NCBI RefSeq assembly: GCF_014647115.1 | Contig: NZ_BMOO01000004.1 | Coordinates: 1 to 64,000, forward strand | Direction: 5' to 3' | Length of the DNA stretch: 64,000 bases | Source: Halarchaeum rubridurum | GTDB lineage: Archaea; Halobacteriota; Halobacteria; Halobacteriales; Halobacteriaceae | Shown: piece by piece, positions 15,477 through 24,343 of the stretch | Layout of the letters: every line of letters starts with the position of its first letter | How positions within the stretch are numbered: position 1 is the stretch's first letter | Notes under the pieces: generated by a model | The model's database searches: none | Seen by the model: only the letters and a program-made list of their open reading frames with translations | What the model was told of the DNA's origin: nothing | Translations under genes and position numbers: made by a program

Positions 15477-17516
15477 CTACTGCGGCGACGGGCTACCGCC
15501 CTGCGCACCGGCGCTGCCCTTCTCCAGGGCGCCGCCGGTGATGTTCTTCAGCCGGTCGACGAGCGAGTCCTTCTCGGGCTCGCCGACGAGCGCGAGGTCG
15601 AGGACCTCGCTGATGTGGCTGACCGGGATGACCTCGATCTGGTCTTTGTACTCGTCCTCGATCATGACGTCCTGCTCGTTCGCCTTCGGGATGATGACGC
15701 GGTCACAGCCCGCCTTCGCGGCGGCCTCGATCTTGTGCGTCACGCCCCCGACGGGGAGGACGTCGCCGCGCACGGAGAGACTGCCGGTCATGGCGAGGTC
15801 CTGCGCGATGGGAATGTCTTCCAGGGCGCTGATGACGGCGGTGGCGACCGTGATGGACGCGGAGTCACCCTCGACGCCCTCGTAGGACTGGACGAACTGG
15901 ATGTGGATGTCCTTGTCCGCGATGGATTCCCCGGTATATTTCTTGATGATGGCGGAGACGTTCTCGACGGCCTCCTGGGCGATTTCCTGGAGCTTCCCGG
16001 TGGCGTATATCTCGCCGCCCTCGCCCTGCCGGGGCGTGACTTCGGCCATGACGGGCATCATGATGCCGGAGTCCCCGCCCATGACGGCGAGGCCGTTGAC
16101 GCGGCCCACGGCTTCGCCGTCGGAGGTCTTCAGCTCGTAGTCCTTGCGGCGCGCGATGTAGTTGTCCGCGACCTGCTGCTCGATGGAGCGCGAGCGCTTC
16201 TTCGCCTCGAGGACGTCGTCGCGCTCGGTGTACTCGTGGCCCTTCGAGCGGGCGATGTCGCCCGCGACGCGGACGAGCCCGCCGAGGTTACGCAGTTCGA
16301 GCGTGAGGTGCTCCTTGCGGCCCGCGCGGCGTTTCGCCTCAAGGATGACCTCGCGGACGGCGTCCGGCGTGAAGTCCGGGAGCTGGCCGTCGCGTTCGAC
16401 CTCCTGGGCGACGAAGCGCGCGAACTTCCGGCGCATCTCCGGGGTGTCGTCGATGGTGTCGTCCATGTACACCTCGTAGCCGTACCCCTTGATGCGCGAG
16501 CGCAGCGCCGGGTGCATGTTCTCCATCGCGTCCATGTTCCCCGCGGCGACCATGATGAAGTCGCAGGGGACGGGCTCGGTCTGCACCATCGCGCCCGAGG
16601 AGCGCTCGGACTGGCCGGTGATGCCGAACTCGCCCTCCTGAATCGCCGTCATCAGGTGCTGTTGGGAGCGGACGTCGAGCGTGTTTATCTCGTCGATGAA
16701 CAGCACGCCCTTGTTGGACTTGTGTATCGCGCCGGCCTCGACGCGCTCGTGGGCCGGGGTCTCCATGCCGCCACTCTGGAACGGGTCGTGGCGAACGTCA
16801 CCGAGGAGCGCGCCGGCGTGCGCGCCCGTCGCGTCCTCGAAGGGCGCCGTCTGGCGCTCGGCGTTGTTGATGAGGAGCTTCGGAATCATCGCGTCGCTCC
16901 CGCGATTCGAGTAGCGGAACGCGAAGTAGATGATCCCGGCCGCGAGGATACCGAGGAGGATCGCGCCCTCGACGAGGAAGGCGTAGCCGACCACGACCGC
17001 GAGGACGATCCACATGAGGAAGGTGCGCATCTGGTTGCGCTTTCGCACCTCCTCCTGGTGGGCCTCGACGATCTGGTCGCCCTTCCCGGCGGGGACGGTC
17101 CGGACCTTCGGTTCGTTCGAGTCGTCCGGGTTGTGGTAGACGAGGACGTCCTGCAGACTCTCCTTCGGGAGGAGTTGGCTCATCGCCTTCGCCAGCATGG
17201 ACTTCCCCGTCCCCGGAGTGCCGATCATCATCACGTGACGGTGCTGTTTGGCCGCGCGCATCACGATGTCGCGGGCCTCCTCCTGGCCGATAACCTGATC
17301 GACCAGGCGGTCTGGCACCTTGATGTCCGCCGTCGAATCGACCTTGAGGCCGCCGAGGAGGTCGTCCTCCGCTGCGTCCTCGTCGATCTCGACGTCGCCC
17401 TCGACGTCCACTTCGCTACCGAGGTCGTCGAGGTCGCCGTCGGGCGAGGGGTCCGGGCGGGCGTCGGTGTCGTTCTCCCCCTCGTAGGGAGTGTCGGTCG
17501 TACGGTCGTTGCTCAT
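15477..17516 (-). CDS. lonB: Archaeal ATP-dependent Lon protease, LonB (membrane-bound)
   Basis: 679 residues. An acidic N terminus precedes Walker A (GTPGTGKSMLA, about 99-109). Two membrane helices inserted in the AAA+ module (about 165-205) are the LonB hallmark. Walker B is GVLFIDEINTL and the sensor region is VAAGNMDAM. The C-terminal protease domain has the catalytic Ser in VEGDSASITVA and Lys in THKIEAAAKAG. It degrades abnormal and regulatory proteins at the membrane; in Haloferax LonB is essential and controls carotenoid synthesis. A TATA-like box lies about 40 bases upstream. Confidence 0.96.
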   Translation of the reverse strand: MSNDRTTDTPYEGENDTDARPDPSPDGDLDDLGSEVDVEGDVEIDEDAAEDDLLGGLKVDSTADIKVPDRLVDQVIGQEEARDIVMRAAKQHRHVMMIGTPGTGKSMLAKAMSQLLPKESLQDVLVYHNPDDSNEPKVRTVPAGKGDQIVEAHQEEVRKRNQMRTFLMWIVLAVVVGYAFLVEGAILLGILAAGIIYFAFRYSNRGSDAMIPKLLINNAERQTAPFEDATGAHAGALLGDVRHDPFQSGGMETPAHERVEAGAIHKSNKGVLFIDEINTLDVRSQQHLMTAIQEGEFGITGQSERSSGAMVQTEPVPCDFIMVAAGNMDAMENMHPALRSRIKGYGYEVYMDDTIDDTPEMRRKFARFVAQEVERDGQLPDFTPDAVREVILEAKRRAGRKEHLTLELRNLGGLVRVAGDIARSKGHEYTERDDVLEAKKRSRSIEQQVADNYIARRKDYELKTSDGEAVGRVNGLAVMGGDSGIMMPVMAEVTPRQGEGGEIYATGKLQEIAQEAVENVSAIIKKYTGESIADKDIHIQFVQSYEGVEGDSASITVATAVISALEDIPIAQDLAMTGSLSVRGDVLPVGGVTHKIEAAAKAGCDRVIIPKANEQDVMIEDEYKDQIEVIPVSHISEVLDLALVGEPEKDSLVDRLKNITGGALEKGSAGAQGGSPSPQ

Positions 17517-17553
17517 AGAACCCTTATCGCTAGCTGTTCGAAGGGGTGCGCGA

Positions 17554-17566
17554 TTGATATACTTTC
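17554..17566 (-). promoter_or_regulatory. TATA-like box of lonB
   Basis: On the minus strand the sequence reads GAAAGTATATCAA. Its centre is about 44 bases before the lonB ATG, which would give a short leader of roughly 18 bases. It stands out as AT-rich in a GC-rich surrounding. Confidence 0.5.
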
Positions 17567-17693
17567 TCCCTCCGCGGAGCGACGAAAACGCCCGACACCG
17601 GCGCGGAGCGCCGGATATTCGCGGGGCGGTGAGGACGTCTCGCCACGCTTATGCGGGCCCGGTGGGTGAGTGTGGGTACCGAATCACTACACC

Positions 17694-18221
17694 ATGACTC
17701 GTGGGTTCTACATCGGGCGGTTCCAGCCGTACCACCAGGGTCACCACCGCGTCGTGGCGGACATCGCCGAGGAGGTCGACGAGCTCGTCGTCGGCATCGG
17801 AAGCGCGGACCAGTCCCACAGCGTCCGCAACCCCTTCACGGGCGGCGAGCGCATCATGATGATCACGAAGGCGCTCGCCGACCTCGACCTCGTGACGTAC
17901 GCCGTCCCCCTCGAGGACATCAACCGCAACGCCGTCTGGGTGAGTCACGTCCGCTCGATGAGCCCGAACTTCGACGTCGCGTACTCCAACAACCCGCTCG
18001 TCGTCCGCCTCTTCGAGGAGGCCGGCATCGAGGTCCGGGGCTCCCCGATGTTCGACCGCGAGGTCCTGCGGGGCACCGAGATACGCGAGCGGATGATCGC
18101 GGGCGACGACTGGACCGAACTCGTCCCCGACGCCGTCGAGAACGTCGTCTCCGAGGTCGACGGCGTCGAGCGGATTCGACAGGTGAGCGACACGGACGTC
18201 GAGGCAACCCCGAACGACTGA
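17694..18221 (+). CDS. nadM: Nicotinamide-nucleotide adenylyltransferase (archaeal NadM)
   Basis: 175 residues from the ATG at 17694 (MTRGFYIGRFQPYHQGHH). The nucleotidyltransferase HxGH motif (HQGHH) is at residues 16-20, and the second ATP-binding motif, normally ISSTxIR, is LRGTEIRERM near residue 128. NPFTGGERIMMI is typical of archaeal NMNATs. It joins NMN and ATP into NAD. The next gene, SAM hydrolase, starts 43 bases later in the same direction, an arrangement I recall from other haloarchaea. Confidence 0.94.
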   Translation: MTRGFYIGRFQPYHQGHHRVVADIAEEVDELVVGIGSADQSHSVRNPFTGGERIMMITKALADLDLVTYAVPLEDINRNAVWVSHVRSMSPNFDVAYSNNPLVVRLFEEAGIEVRGSPMFDREVLRGTEIRERMIAGDDWTELVPDAVENVVSEVDGVERIRQVSDTDVEATPND

Positions 18222-18264
18222 GCGACCCCCGCGCTTTTCTCGCTCGCTCGCGTTCGGCCCCGAC

Positions 18265-19017
18265 GTGATAACCCTCGCCTCCGACTTCGGCTCGCCCTAT
18301 CCGGCGGCGATGCGCGGCGTCCTCTGTGCGCGCACCGACGCCCGCCTCGTCGACGTCGCACACGACTTCCCGAGACAGGACGTCCGCACCGCGGCGTTCT
18401 GGCTCCGCGAGCTCCTCCCGACCTTCCCGGCCGCCGTCCACCTCGCCGTCGTCGACCCGGGCGTCGGCACCGACCGCCGGCCGCTCGTCGTCGAGGCGGG
18501 CGAACACGCCCTCGTCGGCCCCGACAACGGGCTCCTCCTGCCCGCCGCCCGCGCGCTCGCCGACGGCGCGGACGTATCGTGCTACGAGATACCCGTCGAG
18601 GACCCCGAGAGCGCGACGTTCCACGGCCGCGACGTCTTCGCGCCCGCCGCGGCCGCCGTCCACGACGACGGACGAGCGGCCCTCGACTATCCGCCCGTCG
18701 ACGACCCGGTCGACCTCGCCTTCCCGGAGCCGACCGTTCGCGGCGACGAGGCACGCGGCGAGGTGCTCGTCGTCGACGGCTTCGGGAACGCCATCACCAA
18801 CGTCCCGGGCGACGTCCTGACCGGACGCTGGGGGACGTACGCTCACGTCGACGGCGAACGCGTCCCGGTCGCGCGGACGTACGACGCCGTCGGGGCGGAC
18901 GAGCGACTGCTGACGGTCGGGAGCCACGGGAACGTCGAACTCGCGGTGAACAGGGGACGGGGCGACGCGGCCTTCGGCGTCGAGGCCGGGAGTCGAGTCC
19001 GGCTCGCGCTCCCGTGA
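18265..19017 (+). CDS. SAM hydrolase / SAM hydroxide adenosyltransferase (DUF62)
   Basis: 250 residues from a GTG. The N terminus MITLASDFGSPYPAAMRGV carries the DUF62 Asp. HLAVVDPGVGTDRRPLVV, LVGPDNGLLLPA and FHGRDVFAPAAA follow, then the C-terminal barrel VDGFGNAITNVPG. Family enzymes hydrolyse S-adenosylmethionine to adenosine and methionine, or use halide in the fluorinase branch. The haloarchaeal version most likely uses water. Its stop abuts the stop of the convergent AglD-like gene with no gap. Confidence 0.9.
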   Translation: MITLASDFGSPYPAAMRGVLCARTDARLVDVAHDFPRQDVRTAAFWLRELLPTFPAAVHLAVVDPGVGTDRRPLVVEAGEHALVGPDNGLLLPAARALADGADVSCYEIPVEDPESATFHGRDVFAPAAAAVHDDGRAALDYPPVDDPVDLAFPEPTVRGDEARGEVLVVDGFGNAITNVPGDVLTGRWGTYAHVDGERVPVARTYDAVGADERLLTVGSHGNVELAVNRGRGDAAFGVEAGSRVRLALP

Positions 19018-20856
19018 TCAGTCGGTCGTCCGGGTCTCGGTCTCCGTCTCGACCGCATCGGCACCCGCGCCCTCGACGGCCTCGGTGAGCGAGACGTTGA
19101 GCGTGAGCATGCTGACGACGCCGCCGGCGACCGTGACGACGTTCTTCACGGCGTGGTCGACGATGGCGACGGCGAGCGCCGCGGGCGCGGTGACGGGCGT
19201 GAGCGCGACGACGAGCAGGGTGAACGCGCCCTCGTAGAGCCCGATGCCGCCGGGCGAGAGCGGGAGGACCTTCGCGAGGTTCCCCACGGAGACGGCGAAG
19301 AAGCCCGTGGCGAGGAGCGTCCAGAGCGGGAGGTCGACCCCGAACGCGACGAGGACGCAGAGCGCGGTGACGACGTCGATGACCCAGACGAGGACGCTCG
19401 TCGCGCCGACGCGCGCGAACGCCGGGCCGTCCGCGGCGACGGTCTGCACGTCCGCGACGAACGACTCCACGACGCCCGCGACGAGCTCGACGTAGCCGTC
19501 GTCGCTCGCCCACTCGACCACGCGGCGGACGTAGCCGCCCTCCATCCGGGCGGACGCGACGATGACGACGACGGCCGCGATGGCGAGCGCGCCCACGAGC
19601 CCCGCGACGGCGAGGGCGGTCTCCGCACTCCGCTGGTCGGCGCCGAGCGCGTCGCCCGACACCGCTCCGAGAATCGCCGCCACCTGCTCGGGCGCGAAGG
19701 CCGCGAGACCGAGCAGAACCGACCCCGCGAGGAGCGTGATCGTGAGCAGGTCGAAGACGCGCTCGACGGCGAGCGACGCGAACCCGGACGTGTAGGGGAC
19801 GCGACGACGGGCCTTCACGACGTACGCGCGGATGAAGTCGCCCCCACGCATCGGGAAGACGAGGTTCCCGGTCTGCGAGACGAACACCGCTCCGGTGAGG
19901 AACCCGACGTCCGCCCTGTAGCCCAGTTCCGAGAGGATGTCCCGGTAGCGGAGCCCGCGCAGCGGCCACGAGAGCGCGTAGACGGCCGCGCCGAGCGCGA
20001 CGAGCGCGGGGTCGGCGTCCGCCATCGCGGCGAGCACCGAACTCGGGTCGAGGTAGAAGAGCATCAACCCGAGCGCGACGAGCGTGAGCGCGATGCCCGC
20101 GAGCGCGCCCGTCCGCCGGTTCACGTACGGGGCGACGCTGAACTCCCACCAGCAGCGCACGACCTGCGAGCCCATCCCGAAGACGTCGCGCACCAGATCG
20201 ACCTTCGAGTCGCCCTTCGGCTCCCAGTCGACCGGGAACTCGTGGACGCGGAGGCCCCGGCGTTGCGCGCGGACGAGCATCTCCGTGTCCCAGAACCAGT
20301 GGTCGTCCTCGACGTCGGGTTCGAGCGTCTCGAAGGCCCGGCGCGAGAACGCCTTGAAGCCACACTGGTGGTCGCGCAAGTCGGAGCCGAGGAAGAGGCG
20401 CGCAGCGAGGTTGAACCCGCGGGAGGGGACGCCGCGTTTCGCCGGCCGGTCCGCGACGTTCTCCGACATCCACCGCGACCCGGTGGCGACGTCGTACTCG
20501 CCCGAGCGGACGCTCTCCACGAGGTGTTCGAGGTGGCGCATGTCCGTCGCCAGGTCCGTATCGAAGTAGACGAGGACGTCGCCGTGTGCGGCTTCGAAGG
20601 CCGCGTCGAGCGCGCCGCCGCGACCGAGGCGCTCGTCGCTGTGGAAGTGCCGGACGTCGTCGAACGCCGCGGCGAGTTCGTCCGCGATCTCGGGCGTGCG
20701 GTCGTCGCAGCCGTCCTCGGCCACGACGACCTCGTAGCTCCCGGCGGGGAGGAACGCACCGAGCGCGTCGCGCGTCGTGCGGACGGTGTGTTCGATGGTG
20801 TCCTCCTCGTTGTACGCGGGGAGGACGACGCTGACCTCGATCTGCCGGTCGCTCAT
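19018..20856 (-). CDS. aglD: AglD-like dolichol-phosphate glycosyltransferase fused to a flippase-type membrane domain
   Basis: 612 residues. Residues 1-240 form a GT2 glycosyltransferase: VSVVLPAYNEEDTIE, VVVAEDGCDDRTPE, and the DxD motif YFDTDLATDM, with the acceptor region DHWFWDTEMLVRAQ. Residues 250-600 hold about eight membrane helices of the UPF0104/LPG-synthase-like domain (RGLRYRDILSELGY, LVFPMRGGDFIRAYVV). This is the layout of Haloferax AglD, which loads mannose onto dolichol phosphate for S-layer N-glycosylation. No other agl genes are adjacent, so a paralogue with another sugar is possible. Confidence 0.83.
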   Translation of the reverse strand: MSDRQIEVSVVLPAYNEEDTIEHTVRTTRDALGAFLPAGSYEVVVAEDGCDDRTPEIADELAAAFDDVRHFHSDERLGRGGALDAAFEAAHGDVLVYFDTDLATDMRHLEHLVESVRSGEYDVATGSRWMSENVADRPAKRGVPSRGFNLAARLFLGSDLRDHQCGFKAFSRRAFETLEPDVEDDHWFWDTEMLVRAQRRGLRVHEFPVDWEPKGDSKVDLVRDVFGMGSQVVRCWWEFSVAPYVNRRTGALAGIALTLVALGLMLFYLDPSSVLAAMADADPALVALGAAVYALSWPLRGLRYRDILSELGYRADVGFLTGAVFVSQTGNLVFPMRGGDFIRAYVVKARRRVPYTSGFASLAVERVFDLLTITLLAGSVLLGLAAFAPEQVAAILGAVSGDALGADQRSAETALAVAGLVGALAIAAVVVIVASARMEGGYVRRVVEWASDDGYVELVAGVVESFVADVQTVAADGPAFARVGATSVLVWVIDVVTALCVLVAFGVDLPLWTLLATGFFAVSVGNLAKVLPLSPGGIGLYEGAFTLLVVALTPVTAPAALAVAIVDHAVKNVVTVAGGVVSMLTLNVSLTEAVEGAGADAVETETETRTTD

Positions 20857-21088
20857 CTATCAGTACTCGCCGCGCTCGGAGTAAGTACCTTCTGCTCTCC
20901 GGTATCGCGGGTGTGGACCGCGGGGGACGTCGTCGTTTTCGCCTTCCTACCACGTCGGCCCCGAGCGGGCTCGCGTGCGCCGACTTCGAAGTACCGGAAG
21001 TCGCGTTTCGACAGGCTAGGACGCCTGAGGAGCGCGTTTCGATGGCTGTACCAAACCCCCTATAGCCGTTCCCGCCCTTCCGAGACGT

Positions 21089-21331
21089 ATGAGCACGAGC
21101 GCGGCCACGGCGACGAGCACCCTCACCCCGAAACAGGAGCGCATCCTCGCGTACCTCCGCGAACACGCCGGCACGCGGACCTACTTCAAGTCGCGGCTCA
21201 TCGGCGACGCGCTCGACCTCTCGGCGAAGGAGGTCGGGACGAACATGACCGCGATACAGCAGGGCGACTACGGGGTCGACGTCGAGAAGTGGGGCTACTC
21301 CTCCGCGACGACGTGGAAGGTCTCGCTCTGA
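21089..21331 (+). CDS. Small winged-helix-like protein (DUF7123 type)
   Basis: 80 residues. The core LTPKQERILAYLREHAGTRT, then LIGDALDLSAKEVGTNMTAI and a beta wing, fits a winged helix that senses or binds DNA. The N terminus is Ala/Thr/Ser-rich. The family is restricted to haloarchaea as far as I know. The CCCCTATAGCCG at about 21057-21067 is a likely TATA box near the ATG. Function unknown. Confidence 0.72.
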   Translation: MSTSAATATSTLTPKQERILAYLREHAGTRTYFKSRLIGDALDLSAKEVGTNMTAIQQGDYGVDVEKWGYSSATTWKVSL

Positions 21332-21344
21332 CTCGCGGGTCCCC

Positions 21345-21941
21345 TCAGGGGTCGTACGCGAGGAGCGTGTCGGCCTCGCGGGCGAGCGCGGCCGCCCGGT
21401 CACCGAACGAGTTCGCGTAGCGCACCACGAGGACGAGCACCGTCTCCGGCCGCGTGATCGCGTAACCGCCCTCGCGGGTGAGGAGGCCGACGCCGTCGAG
21501 TTCCGCCGCGTACTTGCTGATCGTGCCGCGCGAGACGCCCGCGGCCTCCGCGAGCGCCGCACCGTCCGCGTCCGGGTCGCGCAGGAGCGTCACGAGCATC
21601 GCCCGGGGCGTCTCGCGGCGGAGGTAGCCGAGCGTCACCTTCTCGAAGTCGGCGAACTCCCCCGCCGGGTAGAAGCGCCGGTAGTCGCCGTCCCGGTAGC
21701 TCTCGACCGCGCCGGCCTCGACGAGCCGCCGGAGGTGGTGTTGAGCCTCGCCGGTCCCGAGTTGGAGGTCGTCGCGGAGCTTCGAGAAGTGCGCGCCGGG
21801 CGTCGTCGTCAAGTAGCCGCCAATCGCGCCCCGGACGTCGCTCTCGCCCGCCGCCTCGTCCGCGAGACCGACGAGCGGGCTCGCCGCCCCGACCGCGGCG
21901 AACCGTCTGAGGGTGGCGCGCTTGCTCTCGTCGATCCCCAT
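21345..21941 (-). CDS. Transcriptional regulator with two winged-helix domains
   Basis: 198 residues. The first wHTH (about 38-98) reads ESDVRGAIGGYLTTTPGAHFSKLRDDLQLGTGEAQHHLRRL in pieces of the ArsR/MarR type; the second (about 104-170) reads PRAMLVTLL, GAALAEAAGVSRGTISKYAAEL. Double-wHTH regulators of this sort are common in haloarchaea. The short hydrophobic stretch near residue 20 is too weak to call a membrane anchor. Convergent with the DUF7123 gene; target unknown. Confidence 0.8.
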   Translation of the reverse strand: MGIDESKRATLRRFAAVGAASPLVGLADEAAGESDVRGAIGGYLTTTPGAHFSKLRDDLQLGTGEAQHHLRRLVEAGAVESYRDGDYRRFYPAGEFADFEKVTLGYLRRETPRAMLVTLLRDPDADGAALAEAAGVSRGTISKYAAELDGVGLLTREGGYAITRPETVLVLVVRYANSFGDRAAALAREADTLLAYDP

Positions 21942-22001
21942 TCGAGTACGGCTAGGTCGGGCGCGCGCAAAAAGTTTCGGACGCCCGCGGACGCGCCGGC
22001 G

Positions 22002-23207
22002 TTACGAGCGCTCCGACTCGGTCTCGGCGTCGTCGGGCGCGTCGGTCGGCGCGTCGGACGACCCCGCGGGCGACGCGCCCCCGGTCCCGCCCTCGAACTC
22101 GGCATCCATCTCCTCGATGACCTGGTCGGTCTCCTCGGCGCCCGTGTCCTGCCCGGCCATCACTTCCTCCGCCTGCTGTTCGAGCTGCTCCGGGTCGACG
22201 TCCGCCTCCTCGCTGATCTCGTTCAGCAGTTCGTCGATGCTGTCGAGCCCGAGGAGCTCGCGGGTCTCCTCGTCGAAGTCGAGGCTGTCCAGCCCCTCGG
22301 ACTGCGTCGCCACGTCGCTGTCCGTGAGGTGTTTGCCGTAGCGCCCGACGAGGCTCGTGAGCTCCTGCGGGAGGACGAACGTCGTCGACTCGCTCTCGCC
22401 CATGTGCTCGATGGCCTCCATCCCGCGCTCGATGACGGCGCGCTCGCCCATCGACTCCGCGGACTTCGCGCGAAGGACGGTGGAGACGGCGTCACCTTGC
22501 GCTTCGAGGACCTGCGACTGCTTCTGGCCCTGCGCGCGGATGATGTCGGACTGCTTTTGGCCCTGAGCCTCCTCGATGGAGGACTGGCGTTCCCCCTGCG
22601 CTTCGAGGATCATCGCGCGGCGCTTGCGCTCCGCCGACGTCTGTTGCTCCATCGCCTGCTGGACGTCCTTCGAGGGGTTGACCTCCCGCACTTCCACGCT
22701 CTCGACCCGGATACCCCACTCGTCCGTTGGCTCGTCGAGCTCCTTGCGGATGCGCGCGTTTATCTCCTGGCGCTTGTTCAGCGTGTCATCGAGCTCCATG
22801 TCGCCGATGACGGCACGCAGCGTCGTCTGCGCGAGGTTGGAGACGGCGCGTTTGTAGTCGTCGACCTCGAGGAAGGCCCGCTTCGCGTCCATCACGCGGA
22901 TGTAGACGACCGCGTCCGCCGTCACCGGCGAGTTGTCGCGCGTGATGGCTTCCTGACGCGGTACGTCGATAGTCTGCGTCCGCATGTCGAACGTGTACGT
23001 CCGCGAGACGAACGGCGGGATGAAGTTGATACCCGGTTCGAGGAGCCCGCGGTACTCCCCGAAGACCGTGAGGGCCTTCTTCTCGTAGGCGTCCACGATC
23101 TCCACCATCTGATAGACCGTGACCGCCGCGAGCGCGACGAGGAGCACCGCCACGACCGTAAGCGGCAGGCTCCCGCCGACCGTCTGCAGCGGAACAGCTG
23201 GGACCAT
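22002..23207 (-). CDS. Stomatin/prohibitin-like SPFH (band 7) protein
   Basis: 401 residues from the ATG at 23207. One N-terminal membrane helix (about 12-33) precedes the SPFH domain (YEKKALTVFGEYRGLLEPGINFIPP, MRTQTIDVPRQEAITRDN). A long coiled coil with repeated AQGQKQS units and an acidic tail follow. SPFH proteins build membrane microdomain scaffolds and pair with NfeD proteins. The partner nfeD gene lies directly upstream on the same strand, but the usual tight spacing is broken by 293 bases of repeats. Confidence 0.92.
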   Translation of the reverse strand: MVPAVPLQTVGGSLPLTVVAVLLVALAAVTVYQMVEIVDAYEKKALTVFGEYRGLLEPGINFIPPFVSRTYTFDMRTQTIDVPRQEAITRDNSPVTADAVVYIRVMDAKRAFLEVDDYKRAVSNLAQTTLRAVIGDMELDDTLNKRQEINARIRKELDEPTDEWGIRVESVEVREVNPSKDVQQAMEQQTSAERKRRAMILEAQGERQSSIEEAQGQKQSDIIRAQGQKQSQVLEAQGDAVSTVLRAKSAESMGERAVIERGMEAIEHMGESESTTFVLPQELTSLVGRYGKHLTDSDVATQSEGLDSLDFDEETRELLGLDSIDELLNEISEEADVDPEQLEQQAEEVMAGQDTGAEETDQVIEEMDAEFEGGTGGASPAGSSDAPTDAPDDAETESERS

Positions 23208-23248
23208 ACGTGCACGGTCACACAAGTCGGGGATAAATCTTCGCCCCA

Positions 23249-23299
23249 ACCGTTTGCTGTGAGCGCCCTGCGGGCGCTCCGGCAAAAGCTCGACCAAAA
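23249..23299. repeat. Palindromic dispersed element, family 1, copy A
   Basis: ACCGTTTGC, a GAGCGCCC/GGGCGCTC stem (23261-23279) and GGCAAAAGCTCGACCAAAA. TTTGC and GCAAA close the outer stem. The 16-mer AAAAGCTCGACCAAAA is identical in the copy at 42172. It sits in the spacer between nfeD and the stomatin gene. Confidence 0.6.
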
Positions 23300-23441
23300 C
23301 CCGTCGAGCCTCCCGACGGTCGGCTCTCGGGTCCGCTCGCTCCCGGCGGTCGCTCGCGGGAGGGACACCGACTGCGTCCGCGTCCGCCTCCCGCCCCCGC
23401 TCAGCCGCCGCCCACCGCTTCACCTCCCGCACCCATCGACC

Positions 23442-23522
23442 GCTCCCGCCTCGCCTACCGCTCCGCTCCCGCCTCGCCTACCGCTCCGCTCCCGCCTCGC
23501 CTACCGCTCCGCTCCCGCCTCG
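23442..23522. repeat. Tandem repeat of 23 bp, about 3.5 copies
   Basis: Three exact copies of a 23-base unit beginning GCTCCCGCCTCG (23442, 23465, 23488) and a partial fourth (23511-23522). The period is not a multiple of three. The array runs into the last codons of the nfeD gene, so the C terminus of that protein ends inside it. Confidence 0.85.
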
Positions 23523-24073
23523 CTTTCCGCGTCCGCATCCGTCCCGCTTTCCGCATCCGCCTCACGTCCCGCGGCGAGTTCGCGGTCGATGTCGTCCACA
23601 CCGTCGGCTTCCGCGACGGTGAGCACGTTCCCCCCACCGGGGTCGACGACGAGCACCTCGACGCCGTCCTCGATTGCGTCCGCGCCGTCGATGGTGCGCG
23701 CGGCGTACGTCGGGTCGAAGCCGCCGGCGTCGCGCAGGCGTATCTGCCCCGTCGAACCCGTGACGCGCTCGGTGACGACGCCGCGCGCGCCGCGCAGCGA
23801 CGTCGACCCCTCCGTCTTCCCGCGCCCCGTCCCCTCGTAGAACTCGAAGCGCCGGTAGCCCCAGAGCGCGAGCGCGCCCACGGCGAAGACGAGGACGGCG
23901 AGGACGACGGGCGTGACGACGCCCGGGAGGAGCACGCCGGCGAGGCCCGCCGCGAGGAGCGCGACGCCGATGACGACGAAGTGCGCGCCCGGCGCGAACG
24001 CCTCCGCGATGCAGAGTGCGACCCCCGCGACGACGAGGACGAGCGAGAGCGACGCCCCGAATAGGTTCGCCAT
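23501..24073 (-). CDS. NfeD-like membrane protein
   Basis: 190 residues from the ATG at 24073 (MANLFGASLSLVLVV); a GTG nine bases earlier is the alternative. Three or four membrane helices fill residues 1-80, followed by an OB-like domain (SLRGARGVVTERVTG, VLVVDPGGGNVLTV). NfeD proteins associate with stomatins. The C-terminal tail is acidic and Ala-rich and ends within a 23-bp tandem repeat, so its length is probably variable between strains. The stomatin partner follows downstream. Confidence 0.85.
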   Translation of the reverse strand: MANLFGASLSLVLVVAGVALCIAEAFAPGAHFVVIGVALLAAGLAGVLLPGVVTPVVLAVLVFAVGALALWGYRRFEFYEGTGRGKTEGSTSLRGARGVVTERVTGSTGQIRLRDAGGFDPTYAARTIDGADAIEDGVEVLVVDPGGGNVLTVAEADGVDDIDRELAAGREADAESGTDADAESEAGAER

Positions 24074-24142
24074 GGGTGTCACTCGGGGTGCGACCGGGAA
24101 GAACGTTACCCGCGAGCGGGCGCGACGGTCGGCGACCGCGAC

Positions 24143-24343
24143 TCAGAGGAGCAAGAGCGCGAAGGTGCCGACGGCGAGCGCGACGCCGACGACGAAGAAC
24201 GCGACGTTCTCGGCGCTCGGCGAGCCGGGCTCGACCGGCGGGCTCTCGGGCTCCTGCGCCACGGCGCCGTCCTCGCCGACCTCGTCGACGCCGAACCGCC
24301 ACTCCCCGTCGTCCGTCGCGTCGTCACCACCGGTCCCGGCCAT
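24143..24343 (-). CDS. Small single-span membrane protein (DUF7312 type)
   Basis: 66 residues: an acidic, disordered N-terminal 45 residues (EWRFGVDEVGED) and one C-terminal helix ending VGTFALLLL. Haloarchaeal proteins of this plan are small membrane proteins without known function. Its ATG overlaps the pyruvate kinase stop (TGATG), so the two are translationally coupled. Confidence 0.68.
   Translation of the reverse strand: MAGTGGDDATDDGEWRFGVDEVGEDGAVAQEPESPPVEPGSPSAENVAFFVVGVALAVGTFALLLL

Noticed and set aside
15090-17669. A long plus-strand open frame opposite lonB
   Set aside because: Antisense of a clear LonB gene, low-complexity and without motifs.
18794-21562. A 900-codon minus-strand frame overlapping the aglD-like gene
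   Set aside because: Arg-rich shadow in another frame; the GT2 and membrane motifs lie in the 19018-20856 frame.
23442-23522. Tandem repeat considered as a CRISPR array
   Set aside because: The 23-bp units are directly adjacent with no spacers and no cas genes are nearby.
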